A stretch of DNA of 5,012 bases from Planctomycetota bacterium. GTDB taxonomy: Bacteria; Planctomycetota; SZUA-567. Position 1 is the stretch's first letter; every line of letters starts with the position of its first letter. Both the position numbers and the translations under genes were made by a program. Below, piece after piece: positions 1-5,012 of this stretch. The stretch lies in NCBI GenBank assembly GCA_020861125.1, contig JAJBSZ010000212.1, positions 1-5,012 on the forward strand. Reading direction: 5' to 3'. The notes under the pieces are model-generated. The model was not told the DNA's origin and did not search any database. It saw only the letters and a list, made by a program, of their open reading frames with translations.

Positions 1-449
1 ATGTCCGACAGCCCCATCTCCCGCAGGGCCGCCGCCACCGTCCGGGCGGTGCCGCCGGCACCAAGCACCAGCACCGGGGTGGAGAGAGGCAGGTTTTCCG
101 CCAGCAACGGTTCCATGAAACCGAGGATGTCGGTGTTCTCGCCGCAGAGGGTATCGCCGCGCCAGTAGATGGTATTAACGCCGCCGATGGCCCGGGCGCG
201 GTCGCTGATCCGATCCAGAAACGGCATGACGGCCAGTTTGTGGGGCATGGTGACGCAGCAGCCCCGGATGCGGAGGGGACGCCAGGCGGCAAAAAATGCG
301 GGCAGATCCGCCGCCGGCATCGGCCACGGTAGCAGCACCGCCGGTAGGCCGAGAGCCTCGAAGGCGGTGGTGTGGATCATCGGACTGAGGCTGTGCCCCA
401 AGGGGTAGCCGATGATGCCGTAGAGATCGGGCGGCGTAAAGGTTTGCAT
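1..449 (-). CDS. aroE: Shikimate dehydrogenase (NADP+), N-terminal part, cut by the window edge
   Basis: Cytoplasmic enzyme that reduces 3-dehydroshikimate to shikimate with NADPH, in the pathway to chorismate. Translating the minus strand from the ATG at 449 gives 149 residues with no stop; the family is usually about 270-285 residues, so the C-terminal half lies beyond position 1. Visible motifs: the substrate-binding GYPLGHSLSP (residues 14-23, with Ser20 and Ser22); VTMPHK with catalytic Lys71; GGVNT with Asn92; GENTD with catalytic Asp107; and the dinucleotide-binding glycine loop VLGAGGTA starting near residue 128. The start is supported by AGGAA (454-458, read on the minus strand) four bases upstream of the ATG and by the usual short N-terminus before the first motif. 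An oddity is Cys65, where many AroE proteins have Asn in NVTxPxK. It diverges from the shikimate kinase gene, the next enzyme in the pathway. The motif set makes the assignment firm; paralogues such as YdiB-type dehydrogenases are a less likely alternative. Confidence 0.95.
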   Translation of the reverse strand, partial: MQTFTPPDLYGIIGYPLGHSLSPMIHTTAFEALGLPAVLLPWPMPAADLPAFFAAWRPLRIRGCCVTMPHKLAVMPFLDRISDRARAIGGVNTIYWRGDTLCGENTDILGFMEPLLAENLPLSTPVLVLGAGGTARTVAAALREMGLSD

Positions 450-488
450 GGGTTTCCTGTCTGGCGGCGCGGTGGCGGACGGCGTCCA

Positions 489-516
489 ATGGTAGTCGGG
501 GACGGCGGGGTGTCAA
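489..516 (-). promoter_or_regulatory. Candidate sigma-70-like promoter for aroE
   Basis: Read on the minus strand, a perfect -35 consensus TTGACA (511-516) is followed after 16 bp by TACCAT (489-494, 4 of 6 matches to TATAAT). Transcription would begin near position 482, giving a leader of about 33 nt before the aroE ATG. Its -35 box lies 5 bp from the -35 box of the opposing promoter. Assigned by hexamer match only. Confidence 0.55.
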
Positions 517-521
517 CAACC

Positions 522-550
522 TTGCCCTGAAACCGGGACCCGGGTATCAT
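522..550 (+). promoter_or_regulatory. Candidate sigma-70-like promoter for shikimate kinase
   Basis: TTGCCC (522-527, 4 of 6 matches to the -35 consensus) is separated by exactly 17 bp from TATCAT (545-550, 5 of 6 matches to the -10 consensus). Transcription would start near 557, leaving a leader of about 29 nt before the ATG at 586. It is arranged back-to-back with the aroE promoter. Assigned by hexamer match and spacing only. Confidence 0.6.
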
Positions 551-585
551 CTGCCCTTTTCGCGAACCGCTGGCGGACCTACGGC

Positions 586-1131
586 ATGGCAACGCAATCG
601 ATCATTTATATCATTGGCGCCCGGGCTTCGGGTAAATCCACCCTCGGCCCCCGCCTGGCCAGACACCTGGGCCGCGACTTCGTCGATACCGATCGCCATA
701 TGCTGGAGACCGGCGGCCAAACGGTAGAGGAGGTGGTGGCGGCCGAGGGCTGGGAAGGATTCCGCCGCCGGGAGGCGGAGGCGCTCCGTCAGGTGAGCCG
801 GCCCGGCCGGGTGGTGGCCACCGGCGGCGGCATCATCCTGTCGCCGGACAACCGCCGTTTCATGCGGGAACGCGGCACCGTGATCTATCTGGCCGCCCCC
901 GCCGCCGTCCTCGCCGCCCGCCTCGCCGCCAACCCCGGCGCCGCCGGGCGTCCCAGCCTCACCGGCCTTTCCATCGCCGAGGAAATGGCCGCCATCCTCG
1001 AGCAGCGGTCGCCCCTCTACCACGAAACCGCCCATCACGTGGTTGACGCCGCGCGGGATAGGGAGGAAGTACTCCAGACCCTCCGCCAGGTGTGCGCCGC
1101 TCTTCCCGGCGCCGGCGGTAGCCAAGCGTGA
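586..1131 (+). CDS. aroL: Shikimate kinase (AroL-type)
   Basis: Cytoplasmic P-loop kinase that phosphorylates shikimate to shikimate-3-phosphate with ATP, the step after AroE. The 181-residue product matches the family's usual 170-180. In order: Walker A GARASGKST (11-19); DTD with Asp34 and Asp36 for shikimate and Mg contacts; GFRRRE with Arg60 and Glu63; the glycine-rich TGGG (79-82); a lid segment around Arg122 in RPSLTG; and Arg141 in EQRSPLY. From memory, the sequence resembles E. coli AroL (FVDTD, GFRxRE, ATGGGIIL, RPxLTG) more than AroK, hence the symbol; aroK would be an acceptable generic name. The start at 586 puts the P-loop at the usual distance from the N-terminus. Only a weak GGCGGA (572-577) sits upstream as ribosome-binding site. 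A good promoter candidate lies just upstream. No intrinsic terminator is evident after the TGA. Confidence 0.95.
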   Translation: MATQSIIYIIGARASGKSTLGPRLARHLGRDFVDTDRHMLETGGQTVEEVVAAEGWEGFRRREAEALRQVSRPGRVVATGGGIILSPDNRRFMRERGTVIYLAAPAAVLAARLAANPGAAGRPSLTGLSIAEEMAAILEQRSPLYHETAHHVVDAARDREEVLQTLRQVCAALPGAGGSQA

Positions 1132-1266
1132 CCCGGAAGGTTTTCTTTACCCCTGTTCCCGGTATTACCTTAACATGCAGACCGTTTTGTTGCCTGCCAT
1201 CCAGACCCATTCTCCGTGCCCCGCCGCCCATCCGCGCCAAAGCGGCCGGCCGGAAAGACATTCGTC

Positions 1267-1294
1267 TGGACATCCGGCCCGCCTCCCCTACAAT
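1267..1294 (+). promoter_or_regulatory. Candidate promoter of the exported protein-hisA-hemerythrin cluster
   Basis: TGGACA (1267-1272, 5 of 6 matches to TTGACA) is followed after 16 bp by TACAAT (1289-1294, 5 of 6 matches to TATAAT). Transcription would begin near 1301, giving a leader of about 116 nt before the ATG at 1417. The position, just ahead of a run of closely packed plus-strand genes, fits an operon promoter. Assigned by hexamer match only. Confidence 0.6.
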
Positions 1295-1404
1295 AGTCCA
1301 TCCGTATCCGCCCGGGTCCTCCCGGCGACCGGCCTCCGCGCCGTGGCCGGCAACGGTGGCCGTCCGCGTGACAAACCCGGAAGGATAGGTGTCCAGTTTT
1401 TCAC

Positions 1405-1408
1405 AAGG
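1405..1408 (+). promoter_or_regulatory. Ribosome-binding site that selects the ATG at 1417
   Basis: AAGG lies 8 bases before the ATG at 1417, but only 2 bases before the in-frame GTG at 1411. This favours the ATG as the true start. Confidence 0.55.
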
Positions 1409-1416
1409 TAGTGTTG

Positions 1417-2514
1417 ATGCGACGTGCCGGCTATGGCGCCATCCTGGCGTGGTTGTCTTTCACCGCCATCCTAGCGGCGGGCGAAGGACCGATCCCCGAG
1501 GCGGAACTGCAGGCGCTGGACCGGGCCATCGCCCGGGAAATGCACAGCGGCAACCTGGGTTCCCAAACCCTGGGCGATCTCCGTCGGCTGAAACAACGCC
1601 TCGTCCGTCTGCAGGCCACGGCCGTGGACGATCGCGACGCCGCCCTGCAGCCCCTGGACGGTGACGCCACCCGCCAGGAACTCCTCGCCCGGCTCGAGGC
1701 CGAGGCCCGCACCGGCGGCCGCCCGGCGCGACGCTCCCTGGCCCTGTATTACCTGTTTCTTAACCAGCCGGAAAAGGCCCGGGAGGAGTGGCAGCGCATG
1801 GGCCGGGCCACCGGCGGCGACGTGCCGTGGCACACCCTGGCCGGATACCTGGATGCCGCCCTGGGGGAATACCGTTCCGGGCGGGACAATCTTGAAACCG
1901 CCCTCCGCTTGCTGGAGTCGCGGACCTCCCTGACCCTTTCGGCGCCGGAGTTTTGCACCGCCATCGCCGGCTACCGCATCCACGTGCCGCGCGAACCGGG
2001 CGATCTGCTGCCTGGCGAAGACGTCCTGATCTACGTGGAGATCGAAGGGACGGAATTCCTGCCGGCAGCGGAGGGCGGGCAGGAATGCCGCCTGATGTTC
2101 GGCCTGCACCTGCGGAGCGATAGCCAGAGCACGGTCTGGGCGGAGCCGCGCTACGGCGAATATGCGCCGGTGTTCTCCGGACCAATCCGGGATCTCCATG
2201 CCGCCCTCACCTGGCGGATACCCAACGACCTGGCGCCGGGCCGCTACCATCTGACGGTGGAGGCGGTGGAGGATTCCAGCATGCGGCGGGGCGAAAGCCA
2301 GATGAGTTTTTCCGTCGGCCGCCGCGACACCAACCCGGAACGACGGGTCACCGGCGGGCTGGCACCGGGGGCGGTCGGGGAAGCGGAGCGGGTGTTTCAG
2401 GGCGGGCTGCCCGGCGGCGGCTCCGACGTCCCGCTGGTCCGGGATTCGGAGTTTTTTGGGCGGCAGAATTTCGAACTGCAACGGCAATTGGAACGCATGC
2501 AAAGGGTGGAATGA
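1417..2514 (+). CDS. Predicted exported protein with helical TPR-like region and C-terminal beta-rich domain, function unknown
   Basis: I do not recognise a named family for this 365-residue protein. The N-terminus looks like a Sec signal peptide: basic MRRAGYG, a hydrophobic stretch to about residue 20, then small residues (LAAGEG, about 19-24) suitable for cleavage. No lipobox cysteine is present, so a soluble periplasmic or secreted protein is likelier than a lipoprotein. Residues about 25-168 look helical; 107-167 contain two TPR-like helix pairs (ALYYLFLNQPEKAREEW; then W138 to about E167 with GYLDAALGEYRSG). Residues about 179-302 look like a beta sandwich, with LLPGEDVLIYVEIEG (197-211) and APGRYHLTVEAV (273-284). 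A Gly/Pro-rich linker follows, then a charged helix near 346-365. The start was chosen from AAGG spacing; GTG 1411 is the alternative. Its stop overlaps the hisA start by 4 bp (ATGA), implying co-translation. The domain calls are inferred by eye. Confidence 0.75.
   Translation: MRRAGYGAILAWLSFTAILAAGEGPIPEAELQALDRAIAREMHSGNLGSQTLGDLRRLKQRLVRLQATAVDDRDAALQPLDGDATRQELLARLEAEARTGGRPARRSLALYYLFLNQPEKAREEWQRMGRATGGDVPWHTLAGYLDAALGEYRSGRDNLETALRLLESRTSLTLSAPEFCTAIAGYRIHVPREPGDLLPGEDVLIYVEIEGTEFLPAAEGGQECRLMFGLHLRSDSQSTVWAEPRYGEYAPVFSGPIRDLHAALTWRIPNDLAPGRYHLTVEAVEDSSMRRGESQMSFSVGRRDTNPERRVTGGLAPGAVGEAERVFQGGLPGGGSDVPLVRDSEFFGRQNFELQRQLERMQRVE
2503..2510 (+). promoter_or_regulatory. Ribosome-binding site for hisA inside the upstream gene's last codons
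   Basis: The purine-rich AGGGTGGA lies directly upstream of two in-frame ATGs, at 2511 and 2517. AGGG is 4 bases from the first and 10 from the second, while GGA (2508-2510) is 6 bases from the second. It therefore does not settle the start alone. The ATGA overlap with the upstream stop slightly favours 2511. Confidence 0.5.
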
Positions 2515-3287
2515 CCATGCACATCATACCGGCGGTGGATATCCGCGACGGCAAGGCGGTCCGTCTGTTCCAGGGGGACAAAAACCGGGAAACCGTGTAC
2601 TCCGACTCCCCGGCCGATATGGCCCGGCGCTGGGCCGACCAGGGCGCGACCTACCTGCATGTCGTGGATCTGGACGGCGCTTTCGACGGCGACAGCGCCA
2701 ATGAGCCGCATATCCAGGCCATCGTCCGGGCCGTCACTATCCCCGTCGAGGTGGGCGGCGGCGTCCGCAGCCTGGACAAGGCGCGGCGTCTGGTCGACCT
2801 CGGGGTGGACCGGGTGATCGTCGGAACCCGCGCCCTGGAGGCGCCGGAATTCGTCCAGCAGTTGACCGCCGCCCTGCCCGGCCGGATCAACGTCGGCGTC
2901 GACGCCCGGGACGGCCTGGTGGCCATCAAGGGATGGACCGAGACGAGCGGGGTTCGGGCGGAGGAATTTCTCGCCTCCTTCTCCGGATCCGCCGTCGGGG
3001 CGATCATCTACACGGACATTTCCCGGGACGGAGCGCTGGCGGGCGTAAACGTCCCGGCCATGCGCTCGGCCTGCCAGGCCACCGACATCCCCATCATCGC
3101 CTCCGGCGGCGTCACCTCGGTTGAGGACATCCGTGCCCTCCGCGACCTGCCGCTGTTCGGCATCATCACCGGTAAGGCCCTCTACGACGGGCGCCTGACC
3201 CTGGCGGAAGCCATGGCCGCGCTGGGGGACGGCGACGCGTCGGACCACCGGCCGCGGCCACCAACGGCAGCAAAGGAGCGGTCGTGA
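2511..3287 (+). CDS. hisA: ProFAR isomerase, fourth step of histidine biosynthesis
   Basis: Cytoplasmic TIM-barrel enzyme converting ProFAR to PRFAR by an Amadori rearrangement; in most bacteria its product goes to the HisF-HisH synthase. The 258-residue sequence has the full HisA layout: IIPAVDIRDGKAVRL with catalytic Asp10; VVDLDGA (51-57); VEVGGGVRS (79-87), a phosphate-binding loop; NVGVDARDG with the second catalytic Asp131; KGWTETSG (140-147); TDISRDGALAG (168-178); ASGG (197-200); and GIITGKALYDG near residues 214-224. HisA is normally about 240 residues; here about 20 polar, Pro/Arg-rich residues follow the last helix, and this tail encodes the ribosome-binding site of the next gene. 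Starting at ATG 2517 would shorten it by two residues. No hisF, hisH or hisI is visible nearby, which is unusual because hisA often adjoins hisF. A dual HisA/TrpF (PriA) activity cannot be excluded by eye but is less likely. Confidence 0.96.
   Translation: MTMHIIPAVDIRDGKAVRLFQGDKNRETVYSDSPADMARRWADQGATYLHVVDLDGAFDGDSANEPHIQAIVRAVTIPVEVGGGVRSLDKARRLVDLGVDRVIVGTRALEAPEFVQQLTAALPGRINVGVDARDGLVAIKGWTETSGVRAEEFLASFSGSAVGAIIYTDISRDGALAGVNVPAMRSACQATDIPIIASGGVTSVEDIRALRDLPLFGIITGKALYDGRLTLAEAMAALGDGDASDHRPRPPTAAKERS
3272..3278 (+). promoter_or_regulatory. Strong ribosome-binding site for the hemerythrin gene
   Basis: AAAGGAG, nearly the full anti-Shine-Dalgarno complement, lies 5 bases before the GTG at 3284 and inside the 3' end of hisA. 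It is the strongest ribosome-binding site in the window and fixes the GTG as start despite the non-ATG codon. Confidence 0.8.
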
Positions 3288-3724
3288 CGGGGTGGTCGGG
3301 ATCGCTATCCGGGATCCTGTCGAGCGGCGTGCCCGTCATCGACTACGAACATGCGGAATTGATAACGCAATTGATGCGGCTCAAGGAGGAGTCGAGCGAG
3401 GAGCGGATCCGGCAGATGCTGGAGTTCCTCGCCGACTATGTGGTCCGGCATTTCGCCCACGAACAGATGATGCACAAGGAACTGGGCTATCCAAAGGCGG
3501 CGGCGCACCGCGCCGCCCACGAAGGGTTCGTGCAGTCGTTCCTGGCTCTGGAAAAAGAATACTTCGACGGCTGTACTAACCCCGAATTCCTGGGCCGGTT
3601 CATCGCGGCGATGGAAACCTGGCTGCAGCACCACATCCTTGGGGAAGACATGGAATTCGCCGAATTCTACCAGCGGGTGGTGCCGCAGGACGTACCGGTG
3701 GACGTTATCGAACTCGATTCCTGA
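3284..3724 (+). CDS. Bacteriohemerythrin, single-domain di-iron oxygen-binding protein
   Basis: A 146-residue cytoplasmic four-helix-bundle protein expected to bind O2 at a non-haem di-iron centre; roles known in the family include O2 storage or delivery, O2 sensing and handling of iron or NO. All seven usual ligands can be placed: His23 (IDYEH), His56 and Glu60 (RHFAHE), His75 and His79 (HRAAH), and His117 and Asp122 (HHILGED). The spacing H-x3-E, H-x3-H and H-x4-D is canonical, as is GYP (68-70) before the fourth helix ligands. The commoner IDxQH is IDYEH here (Glu22 before the ligand). There is no signal peptide and no fused signalling domain. The length is slightly above the usual 130-140 because of a short acidic C-terminal tail. 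GTG start overlaps the hisA stop (GTGA), with a strong ribosome-binding site, so the two are probably translated together. The partner process is not evident from the sequence. Confidence 0.93.
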   Translation: MTGWSGSLSGILSSGVPVIDYEHAELITQLMRLKEESSEERIRQMLEFLADYVVRHFAHEQMMHKELGYPKAAAHRAAHEGFVQSFLALEKEYFDGCTNPEFLGRFIAAMETWLQHHILGEDMEFAEFYQRVVPQDVPVDVIELDS

Positions 3725-3728
3725 CCCT

Positions 3729-3744
3729 CCGGCCCGGCGGCCGG
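3729..3744 (+). other. Perfect GC hairpin between hemerythrin and U32 genes
   Basis: CCGGCC (3729-3734) can pair with GGCCGG (3739-3744) around the 4-nt loop CGGC. The stem is entirely G-C and begins 5 bases after the hemerythrin stop, ending 4 bases before the AAGG of the next gene. No T-run follows, so it is not a standard intrinsic terminator. It could stabilise the upstream message or tune initiation at the U32 gene. Short GC palindromes are also common by chance in DNA this GC-rich. Confidence 0.45.
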
Positions 3745-3748
3745 TCAT

Positions 3749-3752
3749 AAGG
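3749..3752 (+). promoter_or_regulatory. Ribosome-binding site deciding the start of the U32 gene
   Basis: AAGG directly abuts the ATG at 3753 (zero spacing, too close for a normal site). It sits 6 bases before the in-frame GTG at 3759, which is good spacing. This argues for GTG 3759 as the start. Confidence 0.5.
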
Positions 3753-3758
3753 ATGCCC

Positions 3759-5012
3759 GTGGCCCATTCCCCGGAACTGCTCGCCCCGGCCGGTCAGCCC
3801 GACGCCGGTTACGCCGCCCTGGAATACGGGGCAGACGCCGTGTATCTGGGACTGGACCGCTTTTCCGCCCGGGCCGAGGCGGTGAATTTCACGCCGGACC
3901 AATTGGCGGTATTCACCGCCTACGCCCATTCCCTGTCGCGCCGGGTCTACCTGACCCTGAACACCCTCGTCCAGCAGAAGGAATTGCCGGCGGCAACGGC
4001 GACGCTCCTCACCGCCGCCGAGTGCGGCGTGGACGGCGTCATCGTCCAGGATGCGGGGGTAGCCCGGCTGGTCCGGGAACGCTTCCCCACCCTCCGCCTC
4101 CATGCCTCCACCCAGATGGCGATCCACAGTCCGGCCGGCGTGGCGGCAGCCGCTCGCCTGGGCTTCCACCGGGTCACCCTGGCGCGGGAGCTCGACCTCG
4201 ACGCCATCCGGACCATTGCGGCCGGCACCGATCTGGAGATCGAATGCTTCATCCACGGCACCCTCTGCTATTCCTACAGCGGCTTGTGCCTGTTTTCCTC
4301 CCTGGTGCACGGCCGGAGCGGCAACCGCGGCCGCTGCGCCTATACCTGCCGCGAGGCGGCGGCGACCTCCGCCGGGCCGGTCCATCCGTTTTCCCTCAAG
4401 GACCTGGCGCTGGGGGAACGGGCGCCGGATCTGGTCCGAGCCGGCGTCGCCAGCATTAAGATCGAAGGCCGCAAGAAAAGCCCGCTCTACGTGGCGGCGA
4501 CGGTGGACTATTACCGAAAGCTCCTGGACGGCCGCCTGTCGCCGGAAGCGGCGGCCCGGTCTGAAGCGCGCCTGAAGACCATCTTCGCCCGCCCCTGGAC
4601 CCGGCTGTTTCTGGACCGCGGCCGGCCCGGCGACGCCGCCGACCCCCTGGTGGTGGGGCACCGGGGTTCCCGCATTGGCACGGTGGAGCGGCTGCTGCGG
4701 ACCCCGGCCGGTCCCGGCTTCGTCTTCACCCCGGACCTGCCGGTGGAGCGGCACGACGGATTGCAGATCGACCTCCCGGACCAGCCCCGTCCCTACGGCT
4801 TCGGGGTGGACCACCTCTACCGGCTGGCCGGCAACCGGCCGGCGCCGATCTTCGCCGGCGACGCCGGCCAGCCGCTGGCGGTGGCGCTGCCGGCGGACGC
4901 CCCGGCGCTGCGGCCGGGACTACCTCTGTACCTCTCGGCGTCGCAGGCGGTGAAGCGGGAATTCACCGTTTCCAATCCCAAGCCGGATCGGGACGCCGGG
5001 CAACTGCCGGCG
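3759..5012 (+). CDS. U32 family protein (RlhA/YdcP-like, annotated as peptidase or collagenase-like), 3' end beyond window
   Basis: The frame is open from the start to the right edge (418 residues seen). The N-terminus PELLAPAGQ (5-13) and EYGADAVYLGL are typical of U32 proteins. ECFIHGTLCYSYSGLC (162-177) closely follows the U32 signature, with Thr168 and Phe179 as mild departures. Cys170, Cys177, Cys193 and Cys197 form the four-cysteine set that binds an iron-sulphur cluster in characterised relatives. SIKIEGRKKS (233-242) is another family hallmark. Sequence continues well past the core barrel with a beta-rich segment (GHRGSRIGTVERLL, after about residue 305), as in the longer RlhA/YdcP-type members. 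Though named peptidases, studied relatives are RNA hydroxylases (RlhA on 23S rRNA, TrhP on tRNA) or ubiquinone hydroxylation factors (UbiU/UbiV). RNA hydroxylation is my preferred role; a protease role is possible. It follows hemerythrin by 34 bp, likely in the same transcript. ATG 3753 is the alternative start. Confidence 0.9.
   Translation, partial: MAHSPELLAPAGQPDAGYAALEYGADAVYLGLDRFSARAEAVNFTPDQLAVFTAYAHSLSRRVYLTLNTLVQQKELPAATATLLTAAECGVDGVIVQDAGVARLVRERFPTLRLHASTQMAIHSPAGVAAAARLGFHRVTLARELDLDAIRTIAAGTDLEIECFIHGTLCYSYSGLCLFSSLVHGRSGNRGRCAYTCREAAATSAGPVHPFSLKDLALGERAPDLVRAGVASIKIEGRKKSPLYVAATVDYYRKLLDGRLSPEAAARSEARLKTIFARPWTRLFLDRGRPGDAADPLVVGHRGSRIGTVERLLRTPAGPGFVFTPDLPVERHDGLQIDLPDQPRPYGFGVDHLYRLAGNRPAPIFAGDAGQPLAVALPADAPALRPGLPLYLSASQAVKREFTVSNPKPDRDAGQLPA

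Larger units (their letters stand above)
1132..1416. other. Non-coding gap between shikimate kinase and the exported-protein gene
   Basis: This 285-bp stretch has no convincing gene. It begins with a patch richer in A+T (about 1137-1200) and then becomes very GC-rich. It holds the promoter candidate at 1267-1294, a perfect palindrome CGGCCGGCCG (1243-1252), and a potential leader hairpin CCGGCC/GGCCGG (1329-1334 with 1345-1350, 10-nt loop). An imperfect direct repeat lies across its ends: GCGTGA-CCCGGAAGG (1126-1140) recurs with a 4-base insertion at 1366-1384. I see no stem followed by a T-run, so no standard intrinsic terminator for the upstream gene. Confidence 0.7.

Noticed and set aside
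547..1125. A 192-codon minus-strand reading frame opposite the shikimate kinase
   Set aside because: It has repetitive Gly/Ala-rich composition and no motif, and it overlaps a clear P-loop kinase on the other strand.
1132..1200. Possible intrinsic terminator for aroL in the AT-richer patch
   Set aside because: TTTT runs are present, but no stable stem immediately precedes them; GGTATTACC (1161-1169) is too short a palindrome.
1243..1252. Perfect palindrome CGGCCGGCCG as a possible operator or terminator
   Set aside because: It has no T-run, and it consists only of G and C in a region where such palindromes recur (for example CCGGCGCCGG at 1106-1115 inside aroL). No reason to favour function over composition.
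1128..1388. An 86-codon plus-strand reading frame whose GTG overlaps the aroL stop (GTGA)
   Set aside because: The overlap mimics the hisA/hemerythrin junction, but there is no ribosome-binding site. The product is a Pro/Arg-rich string with no domain-like pattern, and the frame runs through the promoter candidate at 1267-1294. Probably chance openness in GC-rich DNA.
1471..2502. A 343-codon minus-strand reading frame
   Set aside because: It lies wholly opposite the exported-protein gene. Its translation is low-complexity Gly/Ala/Arg-rich without motifs, whereas the plus strand has a signal peptide, ordered domains and an operon overlap.
2397..3248. A 283-codon minus-strand reading frame
   Set aside because: It is antisense to hisA, whose plus-strand product carries every family motif. 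The antisense product shows no recognisable motif.
3705..4814. A 369-codon minus-strand reading frame
   Set aside because: It is antisense to the U32 gene and has a Gly/Ala/Arg-rich composition typical of shadow frames in GC-rich DNA. The plus-strand frame has the U32 signature and cysteines.
1..5012. A CRISPR array, defence island, transposon or tRNA gene
   Set aside because: No regularly spaced repeats, no terminal inverted repeats, no transposase or nuclease motifs, and no cloverleaf-like segment were seen. The window is almost fully accounted for by ordinary metabolic genes.

Overview
This is a GC-rich bacterial window (roughly two thirds G+C by eye). It holds six protein genes and no recognisable RNA gene, mobile element or CRISPR array. 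The content is mainly housekeeping metabolism: two shikimate-pathway genes, one histidine gene, a bacteriohemerythrin, a U32-family protein and one exported protein I cannot name. The host has a standard bacterial gene organisation, with Shine-Dalgarno sites and promoters resembling sigma-70 hexamers. I cannot assign a phylum. The exported protein's C-terminal beta-rich domain recalls hypothetical proteins I associate with the Planctomycetota/Lentisphaerota side of the tree, but that is a weak hint.

Left part (1-1131): aroE (shikimate dehydrogenase; N-terminal 149 residues only, running off the left edge) lies on the minus strand. It diverges from an AroL-type shikimate kinase on the plus strand. 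The 136-bp gap between them carries two back-to-back promoter candidates whose -35 boxes are only 5 bp apart, so the two consecutive pathway enzymes may be controlled from one shared site.

Middle (1132-1416): a non-coding gap of 285 bp. It starts with an AT-richer patch and contains a good promoter candidate (1267-1294), followed by a GC-rich leader of about 116 nt.

Right part (1417-5012): a compact plus-strand cluster, probably transcribed from that promoter. The order is exported protein, hisA, bacteriohemerythrin, U32-family protein (open at the right edge). The first three are joined by 4-bp stop/start overlaps (ATGA, then GTGA), which suggests translational coupling. The U32 gene follows after 34 bp that contain a perfect GC hairpin.

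Nothing here proves a new system. The points worth a second look are the uncharacterised exported protein coupled to hisA, the di-iron hemerythrin coupled to hisA, and the U32 protein lying near shikimate genes. As I recall the literature, U32 RNA hydroxylation in E. coli depends on prephenate, a product of the shikimate/chorismate route, and on iron-sulphur clusters.
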